From positions 1 to 34,590 of the forward strand of contig NZ_MAYF01000235.1 of NCBI RefSeq assembly GCF_001684955.1: a DNA stretch of 34,590 bases. The letters run 5' to 3'. The position numbers and the translations under genes were made by a program. Each line of letters begins with the position of its first letter. Within the stretch, counting starts at the first letter, position 1. The notes beneath the pieces are model-generated. The model was not told where the DNA came from and made no database searches. It saw nothing but the letters and a program-made list of their open reading frames with translations. Below are positions 7,717-15,377 of this stretch, piece by piece. The stretch is from Chryseobacterium contaminans (GTDB lineage: Bacteria; Bacteroidota; Bacteroidia; Flavobacteriales; Weeksellaceae).

Positions 7717-8913
7717 ATGAAAAGATCAATCTACGTCCTTGCACTTGGGGCTTTCGGTATTATTACCACTGAATTTGGAGTTGTTGGAATTCTTCCAACC
7801 ATCAGCAGACAATTCGGGGTATCCATAGAAACAGCAGGATGGCTACTAAGTGCTTTCGCCATTACTGTGGCGGTTTCCTCACCTTTTATCACTTCCTTTA
7901 CATCTAAAATAAACCGTAAGTTCCTTCTATGTCTCGTTATGAGCATATTTGTACTGTCAAATCTGATATCTGCATTTTCTACGAATTTTACTATGCTGAT
8001 GATTGCCCGTATACTCCCAGCAGTGCTGCATCCGCTTTTCTGGAATATCTCTATTGCTATCGCATTTAAAGAAAAAGGAGCAAAAGGTGTATCTACTGTA
8101 ATGCTTGGGCTGAGTTTGGCCACTGTTCTAGGTATTCCTATGACAACCTACGCCGCTGATCTATTTCATAACTGGAAGGCTTCATTTTTCCTGAGCAGCG
8201 CTATCAGTTTAATTGCGTTTATTGGATTATTGCTTTTTATTCCCTCCATACCTGCAGAAAAAGAAAGGTCTGACCAAAGCCAATTGGATGTATTGAAAAA
8301 CCCCTTCTTGTGGATCAATCTGGTTTCTACTATTGGTACATTGGCTGCTATGTTCTCCAGCTACACCTATCTTACCGCTTATCTTGAAGAAATTACCAAA
8401 ATGGATGGTGCCCGGATCAGTATTATGCTGCTTCTTTTCGGAAGTATGGGAACTCTTGGGAACTGGCTCATGGGAATCGCTTTAAACAGGAATGTAAAAC
8501 TCACGACAAGAGCATTTTTATTATTATTAATTACGGTACAAGTTCTTGCCTATGCCCTAGGTGGCGTCTTTATTCCTATGGTCATCATTGTGTCTTTCTG
8601 GGGCATGATCCATACAGGTGGTTTTTTAGTTTGTAATATCCGTACTACACAGAATATTCCTCATCATGCGCTGGAATTTGTCAACAGCCTGCTAACATCA
8701 TCTTTTAATATTGGAATCTCATTAGGTGCATTTCTGGGAGGAATTGTAAGTTCTTATTACGGAGTTCAACATGTTCTTTCTGTAAGTGTTTTGCTTCTTA
8801 CCGCTACATTTGTTCTAAGTTTCTTTTCTTTTCCGAAAAAAGCGGCAACAAACACAACAGATGAAAAGGAGGAAGAGGAAGAGATTGCAACTGCTTTATG
8901 TGAAAATATATAA
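7717..8913 (+). CDS. MFS efflux transporter (DHA1 / AraJ-YdhP-like)
   Basis: A 398-residue inner-membrane protein with about twelve hydrophobic segments. The N-terminus GAFGIITTEFGVVGILPTISRQFGVSIETAGWLLSAFAITVAVSSP is characteristic of the DHA1 drug/sugar efflux transporters related to AraJ and YdhP, with motif A-like residues after helix 2 (SFTSKINRKFLL) and the helix 4 region MLMIARILPAVLHPLFWN. It would export a drug-like or sugar-like compound with proton exchange. The tail is acidic (DEKEEEEEIATALCENI). A terminator follows at 8945-8976. The divergent AraC gene is its likely regulator. Substrate unknown. Confidence 0.9.
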   Translation: MKRSIYVLALGAFGIITTEFGVVGILPTISRQFGVSIETAGWLLSAFAITVAVSSPFITSFTSKINRKFLLCLVMSIFVLSNLISAFSTNFTMLMIARILPAVLHPLFWNISIAIAFKEKGAKGVSTVMLGLSLATVLGIPMTTYAADLFHNWKASFFLSSAISLIAFIGLLLFIPSIPAEKERSDQSQLDVLKNPFLWINLVSTIGTLAAMFSSYTYLTAYLEEITKMDGARISIMLLLFGSMGTLGNWLMGIALNRNVKLTTRAFLLLLITVQVLAYALGGVFIPMVIIVSFWGMIHTGGFLVCNIRTTQNIPHHALEFVNSLLTSSFNIGISLGAFLGGIVSSYYGVQHVLSVSVLLLTATFVLSFFSFPKKAATNTTDEKEEEEEIATALCENI

Positions 8914-8944
8914 TAGATGTCCAGAGACATTATACTCTAAATTC

Positions 8945-8976
8945 AAAGCAGCTCTTTTCTAAATGAGCTGCTTTTT
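8945..8976 (+). terminator. Terminator after the MFS gene
   Basis: AAAGCAGCTC and GAGCTGCTTT form a 10-base-pair stem around a 10-base loop, followed by T residues, 32 bases after the MFS stop codon. Confidence 0.85.
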
Positions 8977-8995
8977 GATTAGGTTTTATCATATT

Positions 8996-9026
8996 GAACG
9001 GGCTAAAGCTCGTCCCTATTGAATCA
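8996..9026. repeat. Possible short dispersed palindromic element
   Basis: The segment contains CGGGCTAAAGCTCG, a near-perfect inverted repeat (one G-U) flanked on both sides by TATTGAA-like sequence (ATATTGAACGGG ... CCCTATTGAATC). Its form resembles short intergenic palindromes common in flavobacterial genomes. Only this copy is seen in the window, so repeat status is inferred. Confidence 0.35.
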
Positions 9027-9068
9027 GTATACAGAATTTAAAACTATAAAGATCTTATTCATCATTTT

Positions 9069-9452
9069 TTATGTCAACTCCGGACCCTCAATAATAAACT
9101 CCATTGTCCGTTCAACATGCTTGTTTTCAATAATTCCAGTGGCATATTTGCTATTCCGTCCGAAATTATATTTTGTAAGATAAGCCTGGTTGATGTCATC
9201 AGTGAGTTGATTTAAGTCTTCAGGAATTACTGCTTGTACATTATATATTATATTGTCACATTTGATCTGTCCTTGCGGGCATTTCAAGAAAGTAGTATAC
9301 CAGCTTTTTTCAGCTAAACCCCATGATCTGGCAAAAATCCTGTTTTGAACAACCACCATCCAGATCTCCAGAAATCCAGGTCTTTCCGGTCCGGCTTTTA
9401 TTCCGATAAGAGTATGGGCTCTGATGTATTCTACGGCTTTGCTTTTATCCAT
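9069..9452 (-). CDS. DUF2255-like protein of unknown function
   Basis: A 127-residue soluble protein. The pattern EIWMVVVQNRIFARSWG, then SWYTTFL, then QGQIKCDNIIYNVQAVIPED, resembles the DUF2255 family, in which a short beta-rich domain related to nitroreductase/FMN-binding split barrels has conserved 'VVVxxxxxxRS' and 'WY' positions. The role of the family is not established. ATG at 9452 is clear and no signal peptide is present. It stands alone between a convergent MFS gene and the LytTR/NlpC pair, more than 100 bases from either. The family match is from memory of the pattern, so it is tentative. Confidence 0.6.
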   Translation of the reverse strand: MDKSKAVEYIRAHTLIGIKAGPERPGFLEIWMVVVQNRIFARSWGLAEKSWYTTFLKCPQGQIKCDNIIYNVQAVIPEDLNQLTDDINQAYLTKYNFGRNSKYATGIIENKHVERTMEFIIEGPELT

Positions 9453-9561
9453 TTTTAAAATTTTCTGTAAAACTAGGAGAAGAAGAATTGAATAAAAACT
9501 TTTTTATACAGATGGGCTGCAATCAGATGTATTTGTGTAATTGACGGATGTCGTTTGATTT

Positions 9562-9888
9562 TTAAAGCATCATTTTACTGATAGCTTCAAGAAGGCAGTC
9601 TTTATAACTTTTAGCAACAGCAATCTTTAAATCTCCGCATAAGAGATGATTATCTTCAAAGGATTCAATATTGGTTAGGTTCACAATATAAGAGTTATGA
9701 ACCCGCATGAATTCTTCCGGCAGATTTTCAATCAGATCTTTAAGGGTTCTGTAATAGATGTATCTGTTTTGGTGTATGGTATGTACTTCTACATAATTTC
9801 CCAGACCTTTGATAATACTGATGTCCTTAAAGAAAAGTTTTACCAGTTTTTTGTCTGTTTTAATAAAAGCAAACGTTCTGTTCTCCAT
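9562..9888 (-). CDS. Stand-alone LytTR DNA-binding protein
   Basis: A 108-residue protein made of a single LytTR domain: FKDISIIKGLGNYVEVHTIHQNRYIYYRTLKDLIENLPEEFMRVHNSYIVNLTNIESFEDNHLLCGDLKIAVAKSYKD. The hallmark ...Y...T...L...LP..F.RVH.SY.VN.. is present. There is no receiver domain and no membrane segment, so any signal must come from a partner or from its own concentration. It starts 8 bases after the stop of an NlpC/P60 lipoprotein gene and is almost certainly co-transcribed with it. Regulation of cell-wall or surface functions is plausible but not shown. Confidence 0.85.
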   Translation of the reverse strand: MENRTFAFIKTDKKLVKLFFKDISIIKGLGNYVEVHTIHQNRYIYYRTLKDLIENLPEEFMRVHNSYIVNLTNIESFEDNHLLCGDLKIAVAKSYKDCLLEAISKMML

Positions 9889-9896
9889 GAGAAGTG

Positions 9897-10469
9897 TTAT
9901 AAAACCCTTTGGGCATGAAGATAAGCTTTGTTCCAGTATTTTTCGTTCAACGATGAAATAATCACTCCTTTTGAAGTAGACGCATGGATGAATTTCACTT
10001 CCCCATCCGGACCTATATCATGAACAATTCCTACGTGAGATACTCTGCTTCCACCAGCTGTGGCAAAAAACAATAAGTCACCGGGTTTTACGTCTCTGAT
10101 ATCAATATTTTGTCCTGTTTCAGCCTGATCGGAAGATCTCCTTGGAAGATTAAACGAATTTTCCTCAAAGACTTTTACGGTAAATCCAGAACAGTCAAAG
10201 CCTGAAGACGTATTCCCCCCGAATCGGTAAGGTGTGCCCAGATATTTTTCTGCATCCTTTAAAATGTCATTGATAGATCTTGATACATTTCCATTAAACT
10301 TAGAATCCAGTTTTCTTAGATTTTCAGATCTTACCACTGTTTTGGATCCGGATTTCTTACCGGAAGAAACATTTTTTGAAGATCCGCAAGACACTACAAA
10401 AGCAGATGCAATGAATAATAGGGAAAGCTGCTTTATACTCAATTTTTTTTCAAATAACCCTGGTTCCAT
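9897..10469 (-). CDS. NlpC/P60 cell-wall endopeptidase, lipoprotein
   Basis: A 190-residue probable lipoprotein: a basic N-terminus, a hydrophobic segment (15-27) and lipobox VVSC with Cys28, then a Ser/Lys/Gly-rich linker (29-50). The C-terminal NlpC/P60 domain (about 65-190) carries the catalytic Cys in FDCSGF (Cys93), the His in SHVGIV (His145) and a third polar residue in FIHAST (His162). Family members cut the D-gamma-Glu-diaminopimelate bond of peptidoglycan stem peptides in the periplasm. A TATATTTG -7 element lies 37 bases upstream of the ATG. The LytTR gene follows in the same transcript. Confidence 0.93.
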   Translation of the reverse strand: MEPGLFEKKLSIKQLSLLFIASAFVVSCGSSKNVSSGKKSGSKTVVRSENLRKLDSKFNGNVSRSINDILKDAEKYLGTPYRFGGNTSSGFDCSGFTVKVFEENSFNLPRRSSDQAETGQNIDIRDVKPGDLLFFATAGGSRVSHVGIVHDIGPDGEVKFIHASTSKGVIISSLNEKYWNKAYLHAQRVL

Positions 10470-10505
10470 ATTCGTCTGATTTTTACTTGATTAACGATTG
10501 ATGTA

Positions 10506-10513
10506 CAAATATA
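10506..10513 (-). promoter_or_regulatory. -7 element for the NlpC/P60-LytTR operon
   Basis: TATATTTG on the minus strand matches TAnnTTTG. It is 37 bases upstream of the lipoprotein ATG. No convincing TTTG is seen at the -33 distance. Confidence 0.5.
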
Positions 10514-10575
10514 CATTTTATATTTTAATTATAATATAACTATACTACAACTATATGATAAATATATGTTAAAAT

Positions 10576-10605
10576 TTTGATTTTCATTATTTATTGTTAT
10601 ATTTG
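10576..10605 (+). promoter_or_regulatory. Promoter of the 10623 gene
   Basis: TTTG (10576-10579), an 18-base spacer and TATATTTG (10598-10605) match the Bacteroidota promoter consensus exactly. The start point would fall near 10612, leaving a leader of only about ten bases before the ATG. Confidence 0.75.
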
Positions 10606-10622
10606 AATTCAATTCTGGCGAT

Positions 10623-11255
10623 ATGGCAACCTATGAAAGTCTCATCAAAATAAAAGGCTCTGTGGGAGATCTTGTTTTTTATACTCTGAATGGCAAAAAT
10701 GTGGTTCGGAAGAAAAGCGGATTCAATAAAAAAGCTTTTAAAAAAGATCCGTCTTATGAAAAAGTAAGACAGAACAGTTCTGAGTTTGGACATTGTTCAA
10801 AAACAGGAAAGATCATCAGAAAAAGTCTGGACCCTTATCTAAAAGAAACTGGCGATGCCCTACTCTACCAGAAATTTGCCAAGCTGATGACTGAAATAAA
10901 GGATTTGGATGTAATTTCTGAACGGGGAAAGCGGACTGTTGAAAACGGATTAAAGACAGACACTGGGAAAAAGCTTCTTAATACCTTTCAGTTTGGTGAA
11001 ATTAAAAATGTATTCACAGAAATAGAACGCCGGGAACATGTTCTTAATGTAAAAGCAGCACAAGTTGAAAAAGCAATAATAATTACATTAAGGCTGGACT
11101 CAGAAAACTATACTGTTGAAAAGGCTGAAGAAAATTTATATTTGAACCAGGATAAAATATTTTTTAAGCAACAGTTTTCAGATAATGATTTTGTTCTTTA
11201 TTTTATGGTCCTGAAGAATGAAAATAATGAAATTTCCCACATGGGATTTGTATGA
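10623..11255 (+). CDS. Conserved-looking basic protein of unknown function
   Basis: A 210-residue soluble protein with a basic N-terminal half. Its opening ESLIKIKGSVGDLVFYTLNGKNVVRKKSG, followed by SYEKVRQNSSEFGHCSKTGKIIRKSL, recalls a family of small flavobacterial proteins that begin with 'G-x-GDLSFY...G...R.K.G' and then a 'VR.n..EFG.' helix. I know of no assigned function for that group. No signal peptide, membrane segment or recognisable catalytic motif is visible. It has its own strong promoter and a shared bidirectional terminator at 11261-11284, so it is a single-gene unit. Nucleic-acid binding would suit the basic character but is only a guess. Confidence 0.75.
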   Translation: MATYESLIKIKGSVGDLVFYTLNGKNVVRKKSGFNKKAFKKDPSYEKVRQNSSEFGHCSKTGKIIRKSLDPYLKETGDALLYQKFAKLMTEIKDLDVISERGKRTVENGLKTDTGKKLLNTFQFGEIKNVFTEIERREHVLNVKAAQVEKAIIITLRLDSENYTVEKAEENLYLNQDKIFFKQQFSDNDFVLYFMVLKNENNEISHMGFV

Positions 11256-11260
11256 ATAAA

Positions 11261-11284
11261 AAAGCCTGCAAATTTGCAGGCTTT
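11261..11284. terminator. Bidirectional terminator between convergent genes
   Basis: AAAGCCTGCAAA and TTTGCAGGCTTT form a perfect 24-base palindrome, with an A run on the left and T residues on the right. It lies between the plus-strand gene ending at 11255 and the minus-strand gene ending at 11288 and can serve both. Confidence 0.85.
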
Positions 11285-11287
11285 GTC

Positions 11288-11656
11288 TTATTTCTTTTCT
11301 CCTTTCCATGTTCCGTATTGTGCCGGTGTTGGAAGTGCATTGGACCAGCTTCCGTTTCCTTTTTTATCCGGATTAAGCTTCCCTTTAAATTCTCCTTTTG
11401 AAGGAAGACCTACTGTTCCTACCAGGTCTCCGCTATTACTCAGGTTACCGGAAATATTATAATTTTCACTATTAACATCGGAATGCATGGTTCCTGACAC
11501 TTTCCCCGTTTTATCAACCACAAAATTCCACACTCCTTTATCACCGCCTTCATAAGTTCCAGACCATGTTCCTACATAATCATAAATGGTATCATCATCA
11601 GAACTGCAACCGATAAATAAAAATGCCGTTAGTAAAAGTAAAAAAAGTTTCTTCAT
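11288..11656 (-). CDS. Small lipoprotein, possibly surface-exposed
   Basis: A 122-residue protein with a signal peptide MKKLFLLLLTAFLFIGC (lipobox FIGC, Cys17) followed at once by SSDDD. Acidic residues right after the lipid-bearing Cys are typical of Bacteroidota lipoproteins routed to the outer face of the outer membrane. The rest is a short beta-rich domain (YVGTWSGTYEGGDKGVWNF ... GTMHSDVN ... ISGNLSNSGDLVGTVG ... GNGSWSN), a lipocalin-like or repeat-strand layout of W-x-G-x-Y/W units. Function unknown. A TAGATTTG -7-like element occurs about 110 bases upstream (11767-11774). Confidence 0.85.
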   Translation of the reverse strand: MKKLFLLLLTAFLFIGCSSDDDTIYDYVGTWSGTYEGGDKGVWNFVVDKTGKVSGTMHSDVNSENYNISGNLSNSGDLVGTVGLPSKGEFKGKLNPDKKGNGSWSNALPTPAQYGTWKGEKK

Positions 11657-12044
11657 AGTTTCTAGTAGTTTTATAACCTAAAAATCCTGTATCCCCTATT
11701 ACATTGTATCTATCAATATCCTGTTATAGAGAATGAGCTTAATATTTATTATTTTTTTATTTCGTGCAAATCTACTAATTTTTTTATTCAAATTATCTGA
11801 ATTTTAATTAGTAGACAATATTTTTATTAAAAACAAACCTATTTCGGCTAAAATACAAATATTTTTCAAATATTTTAAGGAACATTAATTTTTGAGTTAA
11901 TGTCTTGAATCTTTATTTATTTTTTTCATTAATAAACATATAATGTATCATAAAATTAAATGTAACATATTTTTAATTAGGTTTTTATCTCTTATAAACA
12001 CATATTTCCTATATTAGTGAAAAATTTAACCACATCTAAAAATC
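11657..12044. other. AT-rich intergenic region between divergent genes
   Basis: About 390 very AT-rich bases separate the minus-strand lipoprotein from the plus-strand secreted protein. I see a TAGATTTG on the minus strand at 11767-11774 that could be the lipoprotein -7 element. No ORF or structured RNA is supportable. Confidence 0.4.
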
Positions 12045-12728
12045 ATGAAAAGAAAGATTGCTTTTTTGGCAGCAATTGCTTTGTATAGTTTGGCAAATGC
12101 TCAAATTGGGATAAATACAACCACACCTACCCAAACATTGGACGTTAACGGATTAGTAAGAGTAAGAGGACTTTCAAATCCTGACAATAAAATTGTTTCT
12201 GCTGATGCTCAGGGAGTTTTAACGCTAATCTCCCCTGAAGAGATTTTTGCTCCTAAAGCATTATTAAATACTTCCATGTCTTCTACTGAGCAAAGATTCA
12301 CCGTATATGAAGGAAAATGCTTTCAGCCTGGTGACAATGCATCTTCCTGCACTGTTTCTTTAAATCATTATACTTCCTGTGCCGGGTTTAATAATCCTGT
12401 AGAAACATTAGTAGTTGTAGGACAAAGTATTAATACGAGTAACGGGCAATTCTTAGGTTCATGGACGGCACGATATATTGATAATAAAGGGTTTTCAAAC
12501 ACTACAGCTGTTGCTAACCAAACAGCTCCGGACTATCCCAGAATTTCCTATCCCGTTGCTAATTCCGCGAATTATTTAGGAAACGGAAATTTTAATGGGC
12601 AATGCAATACGGATCTTGTAACAACTATTAATCAGACAACCGGAGATATAAAAATAGAATCTGTAAAGAGAAACATGTATGCACATCTTGTATACCTGCT
12701 TAACATTGCTCGTTCAAGAAGTTTATAA
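12045..12728 (+). CDS. Secreted protein with 'IGINTTTPTQTLDVNG' start
   Basis: A 227-residue exported protein. The signal peptide MKRKIAFLAAIALYSLANA is cleaved before QIGINTTTPTQTLDVNGLVRVR. That motif is shared by many flavobacterial secreted proteins and resembles the head of phage tail-fibre type repeats (GIGT.nP...LdV.G). The remainder is a beta-rich domain with four Cys (KCFQPGDNASSCTVSL, YTSCAGF, GQCNTD) that could form disulphides in the periplasm or outside. No T9SS sorting domain is present at the C-terminus. Unknown function. A clear terminator follows at 12744-12773. Confidence 0.8.
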   Translation: MKRKIAFLAAIALYSLANAQIGINTTTPTQTLDVNGLVRVRGLSNPDNKIVSADAQGVLTLISPEEIFAPKALLNTSMSSTEQRFTVYEGKCFQPGDNASSCTVSLNHYTSCAGFNNPVETLVVVGQSINTSNGQFLGSWTARYIDNKGFSNTTAVANQTAPDYPRISYPVANSANYLGNGNFNGQCNTDLVTTINQTTGDIKIESVKRNMYAHLVYLLNIARSRSL

Positions 12729-12743
12729 TCAATTTCAAAAATA

Positions 12744-12773
12744 AAAAAAGACTGATTCTAATCAGTCTTTTTT
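12744..12773 (+). terminator. Terminator after the 12045 gene
   Basis: AAAAAAGACTGAT and ATCAGTCTTTTTT form a 13-base-pair stem around TCTA, with a U tract on the plus strand. The A run on the other side makes it potentially bidirectional. Confidence 0.88.
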
Positions 12774-12995
12774 CTACAAACAGTACTTTCCTGTTGGAGT
12801 ACTTTTATGGATTGCTAAAATTTAATCTCTATCATTTTATATTACTGTTCAAATTGAGTTGTAATTGATCAAGAGTATATAAAACCTTGTTATTCCACAA
12901 AGTTATACATTGTCTGCTCAGTTTTATATTTTTTTTAATTTAGTGCAATCAAAGGCGTATGAAATCAGAATACAAATAAGCACCCGATTATAGAA

Positions 12996-13706
12996 ATGAG
13001 TAATAATGATTTACTGGAGACTTCCCAAAAGAAATCTAATGATATTGTATTCAAGATTATTGTTCCCCTTCTTGGGTTATTGTTTGTAGTCATCAATCCC
13101 TTATCCCTTTTTGCCATTTCAGCTTTACTGGGTATTCTTCTTTATATTATTGTTTTTCGCAAGACCATTTTCAGTAAACTATTCTTATTTTCCCTTGCAG
13201 CAATTTATACTGTTATTCTATTTATTTATTCCGTTTCGCCCAAAATTCAATATATGGAATTTATAACAACACATCCCCATTGGGTTGAAGTTGACGGAAA
13301 CTCTTTTCGTGTTAATGTCAATTGGCAAGGGAGTAAAAACCGAAGGTCAGTAGCAGATATAACGTATCAATACCGCATTAATCATAAATTCATTAATGCA
13401 TCTGAAAAGAATGTGTTAAAAAATAATGCATACAGTATATTTTGGAATTCGAAAAAAGAAAAAAATGAGTCTAATCAGAAATTAAAAAAACGGGTAGAAT
13501 CTTATATTCAAAAGAAGAATTTCAAAATTCTGAAAAATCCGGATTCTGAAGAAAGCAGGCTATTTATTCCTTTAGATAATGTGTTGTTTTCTAATTCTTT
13601 CGGTATTCAATTTCTTGTTACGATTTCTAAGATAATGCTGATTCCCTTTTTCTGTTTTTTAATTCTCTTTTTTTGGAAGGACAATCATATCAAGAACTCA
13701 AAATAA
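12996..13706 (+). CDS. Membrane protein of unknown function
   Basis: A 236-residue protein. Three hydrophobic segments lie in the first 75 residues (about 18-34, 36-51, 56-73). A Lys/Asn-rich soluble region follows (80-200) with alternating strands (HPHWVEVDGNSFRVNVNWQGSKNRRSVADITYQYRIN), and there is a C-terminal hydrophobic segment (about 205-228) with a basic end. The central region probably faces the periplasm. Codon use is A/T-rich like the rest of the chromosome. No family is recognised and no operon partner is evident, since it sits between a terminator and a tRNA. Confidence 0.7.
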   Translation: MSNNDLLETSQKKSNDIVFKIIVPLLGLLFVVINPLSLFAISALLGILLYIIVFRKTIFSKLFLFSLAAIYTVILFIYSVSPKIQYMEFITTHPHWVEVDGNSFRVNVNWQGSKNRRSVADITYQYRINHKFINASEKNVLKNNAYSIFWNSKKEKNESNQKLKKRVESYIQKKNFKILKNPDSEESRLFIPLDNVLFSNSFGIQFLVTISKIMLIPFFCFLILFFWKDNHIKNSK

Positions 13707-13757
13707 ACAGGCAACTGGAATTAAAATATAAATTTGGAAAAAATATTCATACAAATA

Positions 13758-13788
13758 TTTGTGCATATCATTTAAATACTTACTTTTG
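13758..13788 (+). promoter_or_regulatory. tRNA-Ala promoter
   Basis: TTTG (13758-13761), 19 bases and TACTTTTG (13781-13788) match the Bacteroidota consensus. The start would fall a few bases before the mature tRNA at 13803. Confidence 0.75.
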
Positions 13789-13802
13789 TACCACTTCAAA
13801 AC

Positions 13803-13876
13803 GGGGGATTGGCGCAGTTGGCTAGCGCGTTTGACTGGCAGTCAAAAGGCCACGGGTTCGAATCCCGTATTCTCCA
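13803..13876 (+). tRNA. tRNA-Ala, anticodon GGC
   Basis: A 74-base cloverleaf: acceptor GGGGGAT / ATTCTCC with the G3-U70 wobble that identifies alanine tRNAs, D stem GCGC/GCGC, anticodon stem TTTGA/TCAAA with loop CTGGCAG (anticodon GGC at 13837-13839), and T stem ACGGG/CCCGT with loop TTCGAAT. The discriminator base is A. CCA is not encoded (CTGG follows), so it must be added enzymatically. It has its own promoter and terminator. Confidence 0.97.
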
Positions 13877-14266
13877 CTGGTGTAGTAGATAATGAAATCT
13901 TCAAAATACACTAAAAACTTAATTAATCCTGCAAATTCTTTGAATTTGCAGGATTTTTTTTTACAGAATCGCAATTTGCAAATAACTCATAAGGTTTGTG
14001 AGCTGCCAGGGATCTTTGTAATTGATGAAAGTACTTCAAGATCTTGTTTGGTTACTGGTTCTATACTTCAAAAAATTTATAAAAAAAGGGAGAATAGACA
14101 GGATGACTCTACTTGTCGTCTATTGTCATATATTTAAAAGGTTATTGTGTCTGTTTGTTTTGAGTAAACCAAGATTTTCTTCACGAACCGCAAAACAGAG
14201 TAAACATGTAGTAATCTTGTCGGCATATGGCTTTTATTTTTAAACCTTTTATAATTTTACCATTTA
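13877..14266. other. Intergenic region after tRNA-Ala
   Basis: It contains the tRNA terminator (13925-13962), then about 300 bases in which I find no convincing gene. Two short open frames here start before or within the terminator or lack family features. tRNA 3' flanks are common insertion sites, but no integrase or repeat of the tRNA end is visible. Confidence 0.4.
13925..13962 (+). terminator. tRNA-Ala terminator
   Basis: AATCCTGCAAATTC and GAATTTGCAGGATT pair over 14 bases around TTT, followed by a long T run. Confidence 0.92.
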
Positions 14267-15265
14267 CTACTTTCTGGTAATTTTTTTCGTCTCGGTTTTT
14301 CCGTCACTAAATGCAATGGTAAAAAAATAGATTCCGGAAGGAAATGCTGAAATATCTATTTTATCGGCTTTTTTAAACGTTGCAATCTTTCTCCCTTCTG
14401 CATCGTTCATTTCTATTTTTACTACTTTATCTCCATTTTTTATATTCACATAATCTGAGCTAGGGTTAGGATAAATATCAACCTTCTTCCTATGGTCTGT
14501 AATATCTACAGTGCCTAATGTAAGTATATTTTTCCCGTAACTAAGTGCACGACCATAAATTGTAGGAAGCCCCACCATGGAAGTCTCTGAAAAACCGATG
14601 GTTAATAAAGCTCCTACATAATCTGATGAAATCCAGGTATACCCAACGAAGGTTACATGTGCTGTTGGGCCACCTACTGTATTACTGGTTATATTTTTTT
14701 CGATTTTCACTCTCAATGTATTGGGAAATGTTCCTAAAGCTGTTTTGAGTGTTCCATAAGCATCTACAGTAACGGTATTTGTTCCCGTTTCTGTTACTGA
14801 TGCCGGGGTACTATAACCTGCCCAGGAATCAGTAAAGGATTGTAAATAAGTAACAGGGAATTTTAATTCCAACGATGGATCGGTATAGGTATAATAAGTA
14901 GTTAATCCACTATTTACAGATTTAGTTCCAAGGGTCGAAAGCTCATTATTAGCATACTTGAAATAAGAATAGGTCCCTCCTCCTCCCCAGACCATCTTAT
15001 TAGCTTGTGGGAAATCAGAGCAATTAGCATTTCCACCTGGACAGTCATATCGTGTCTGTGTAGTTGTAATAGCAGATGTATACTGAGAAAAGTCCCAAAC
15101 GACATTTGCACCGGATGGTCCGGGAGTTAAACTACCCAACTGTGTGAAATCTACTGCATAATAGGTAAGAGAGCCAGGCTGTACCGCATGGGTAGCTGAA
15201 ATAACCGGTTGTGCACCTATTTTTACCATGATAAAAATTAAAAGAATGAAATATAACTTTTTCAT
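14267..15265 (-). CDS. T9SS type A sorting domain protein
   Basis: An exported protein of 332 residues from the ATG at 15265. An upstream TTG at 15295 would add ten residues before the signal peptide and is less likely. The signal peptide is MKKLYFILLIFIMVKIGAQ. The middle is a beta-rich domain with many Thr/Ser/Gly (GPSGANVVWDFSQYTS ... YTYTDPSLELKFPVTYLQSFTDSWAGY ... GTFPNTLRVKIEKN) of unknown function. The last ~75 residues are a Por-type sorting domain: VDIYPNPSSDYVNIK ... GIYFFTIAFSDGKTETKKITRK. The type IX secretion system should export and cleave it, leaving it on the cell surface or free. No recognisable enzyme motif. Confidence 0.9.
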   Translation of the reverse strand: MKKLYFILLIFIMVKIGAQPVISATHAVQPGSLTYYAVDFTQLGSLTPGPSGANVVWDFSQYTSAITTTQTRYDCPGGNANCSDFPQANKMVWGGGGTYSYFKYANNELSTLGTKSVNSGLTTYYTYTDPSLELKFPVTYLQSFTDSWAGYSTPASVTETGTNTVTVDAYGTLKTALGTFPNTLRVKIEKNITSNTVGGPTAHVTFVGYTWISSDYVGALLTIGFSETSMVGLPTIYGRALSYGKNILTLGTVDITDHRKKVDIYPNPSSDYVNIKNGDKVVKIEMNDAEGRKIATFKKADKIDISAFPSGIYFFTIAFSDGKTETKKITRK

Positions 15266-15377
15266 AATGTTTTTGTTTTTTATTATACGATTCAATGATT
15301 AATGCCATTCTAATATGGTTTTCGACTTCACAGAAGAACACACATGAAGACATTTCGAATATCCATTTGACTGTTTA

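Noticed and set aside
7731..8123. A 130-codon minus-strand frame inside the MFS gene
   Set aside because: The plus-strand frame has a full MFS signature over the same region; the other is a shadow.
13892..14243. Two overlapping short open frames (81 and 73 codons) after the tRNA gene
   Set aside because: The first reads straight through the tRNA terminator, and neither shows a family pattern, a start context or sensible composition.
15266..15295. TTG at 15295 as start of the T9SS protein
   Set aside because: It would place ten charged residues before a standard signal peptide; ATG at 15265 gives the expected N-terminus.
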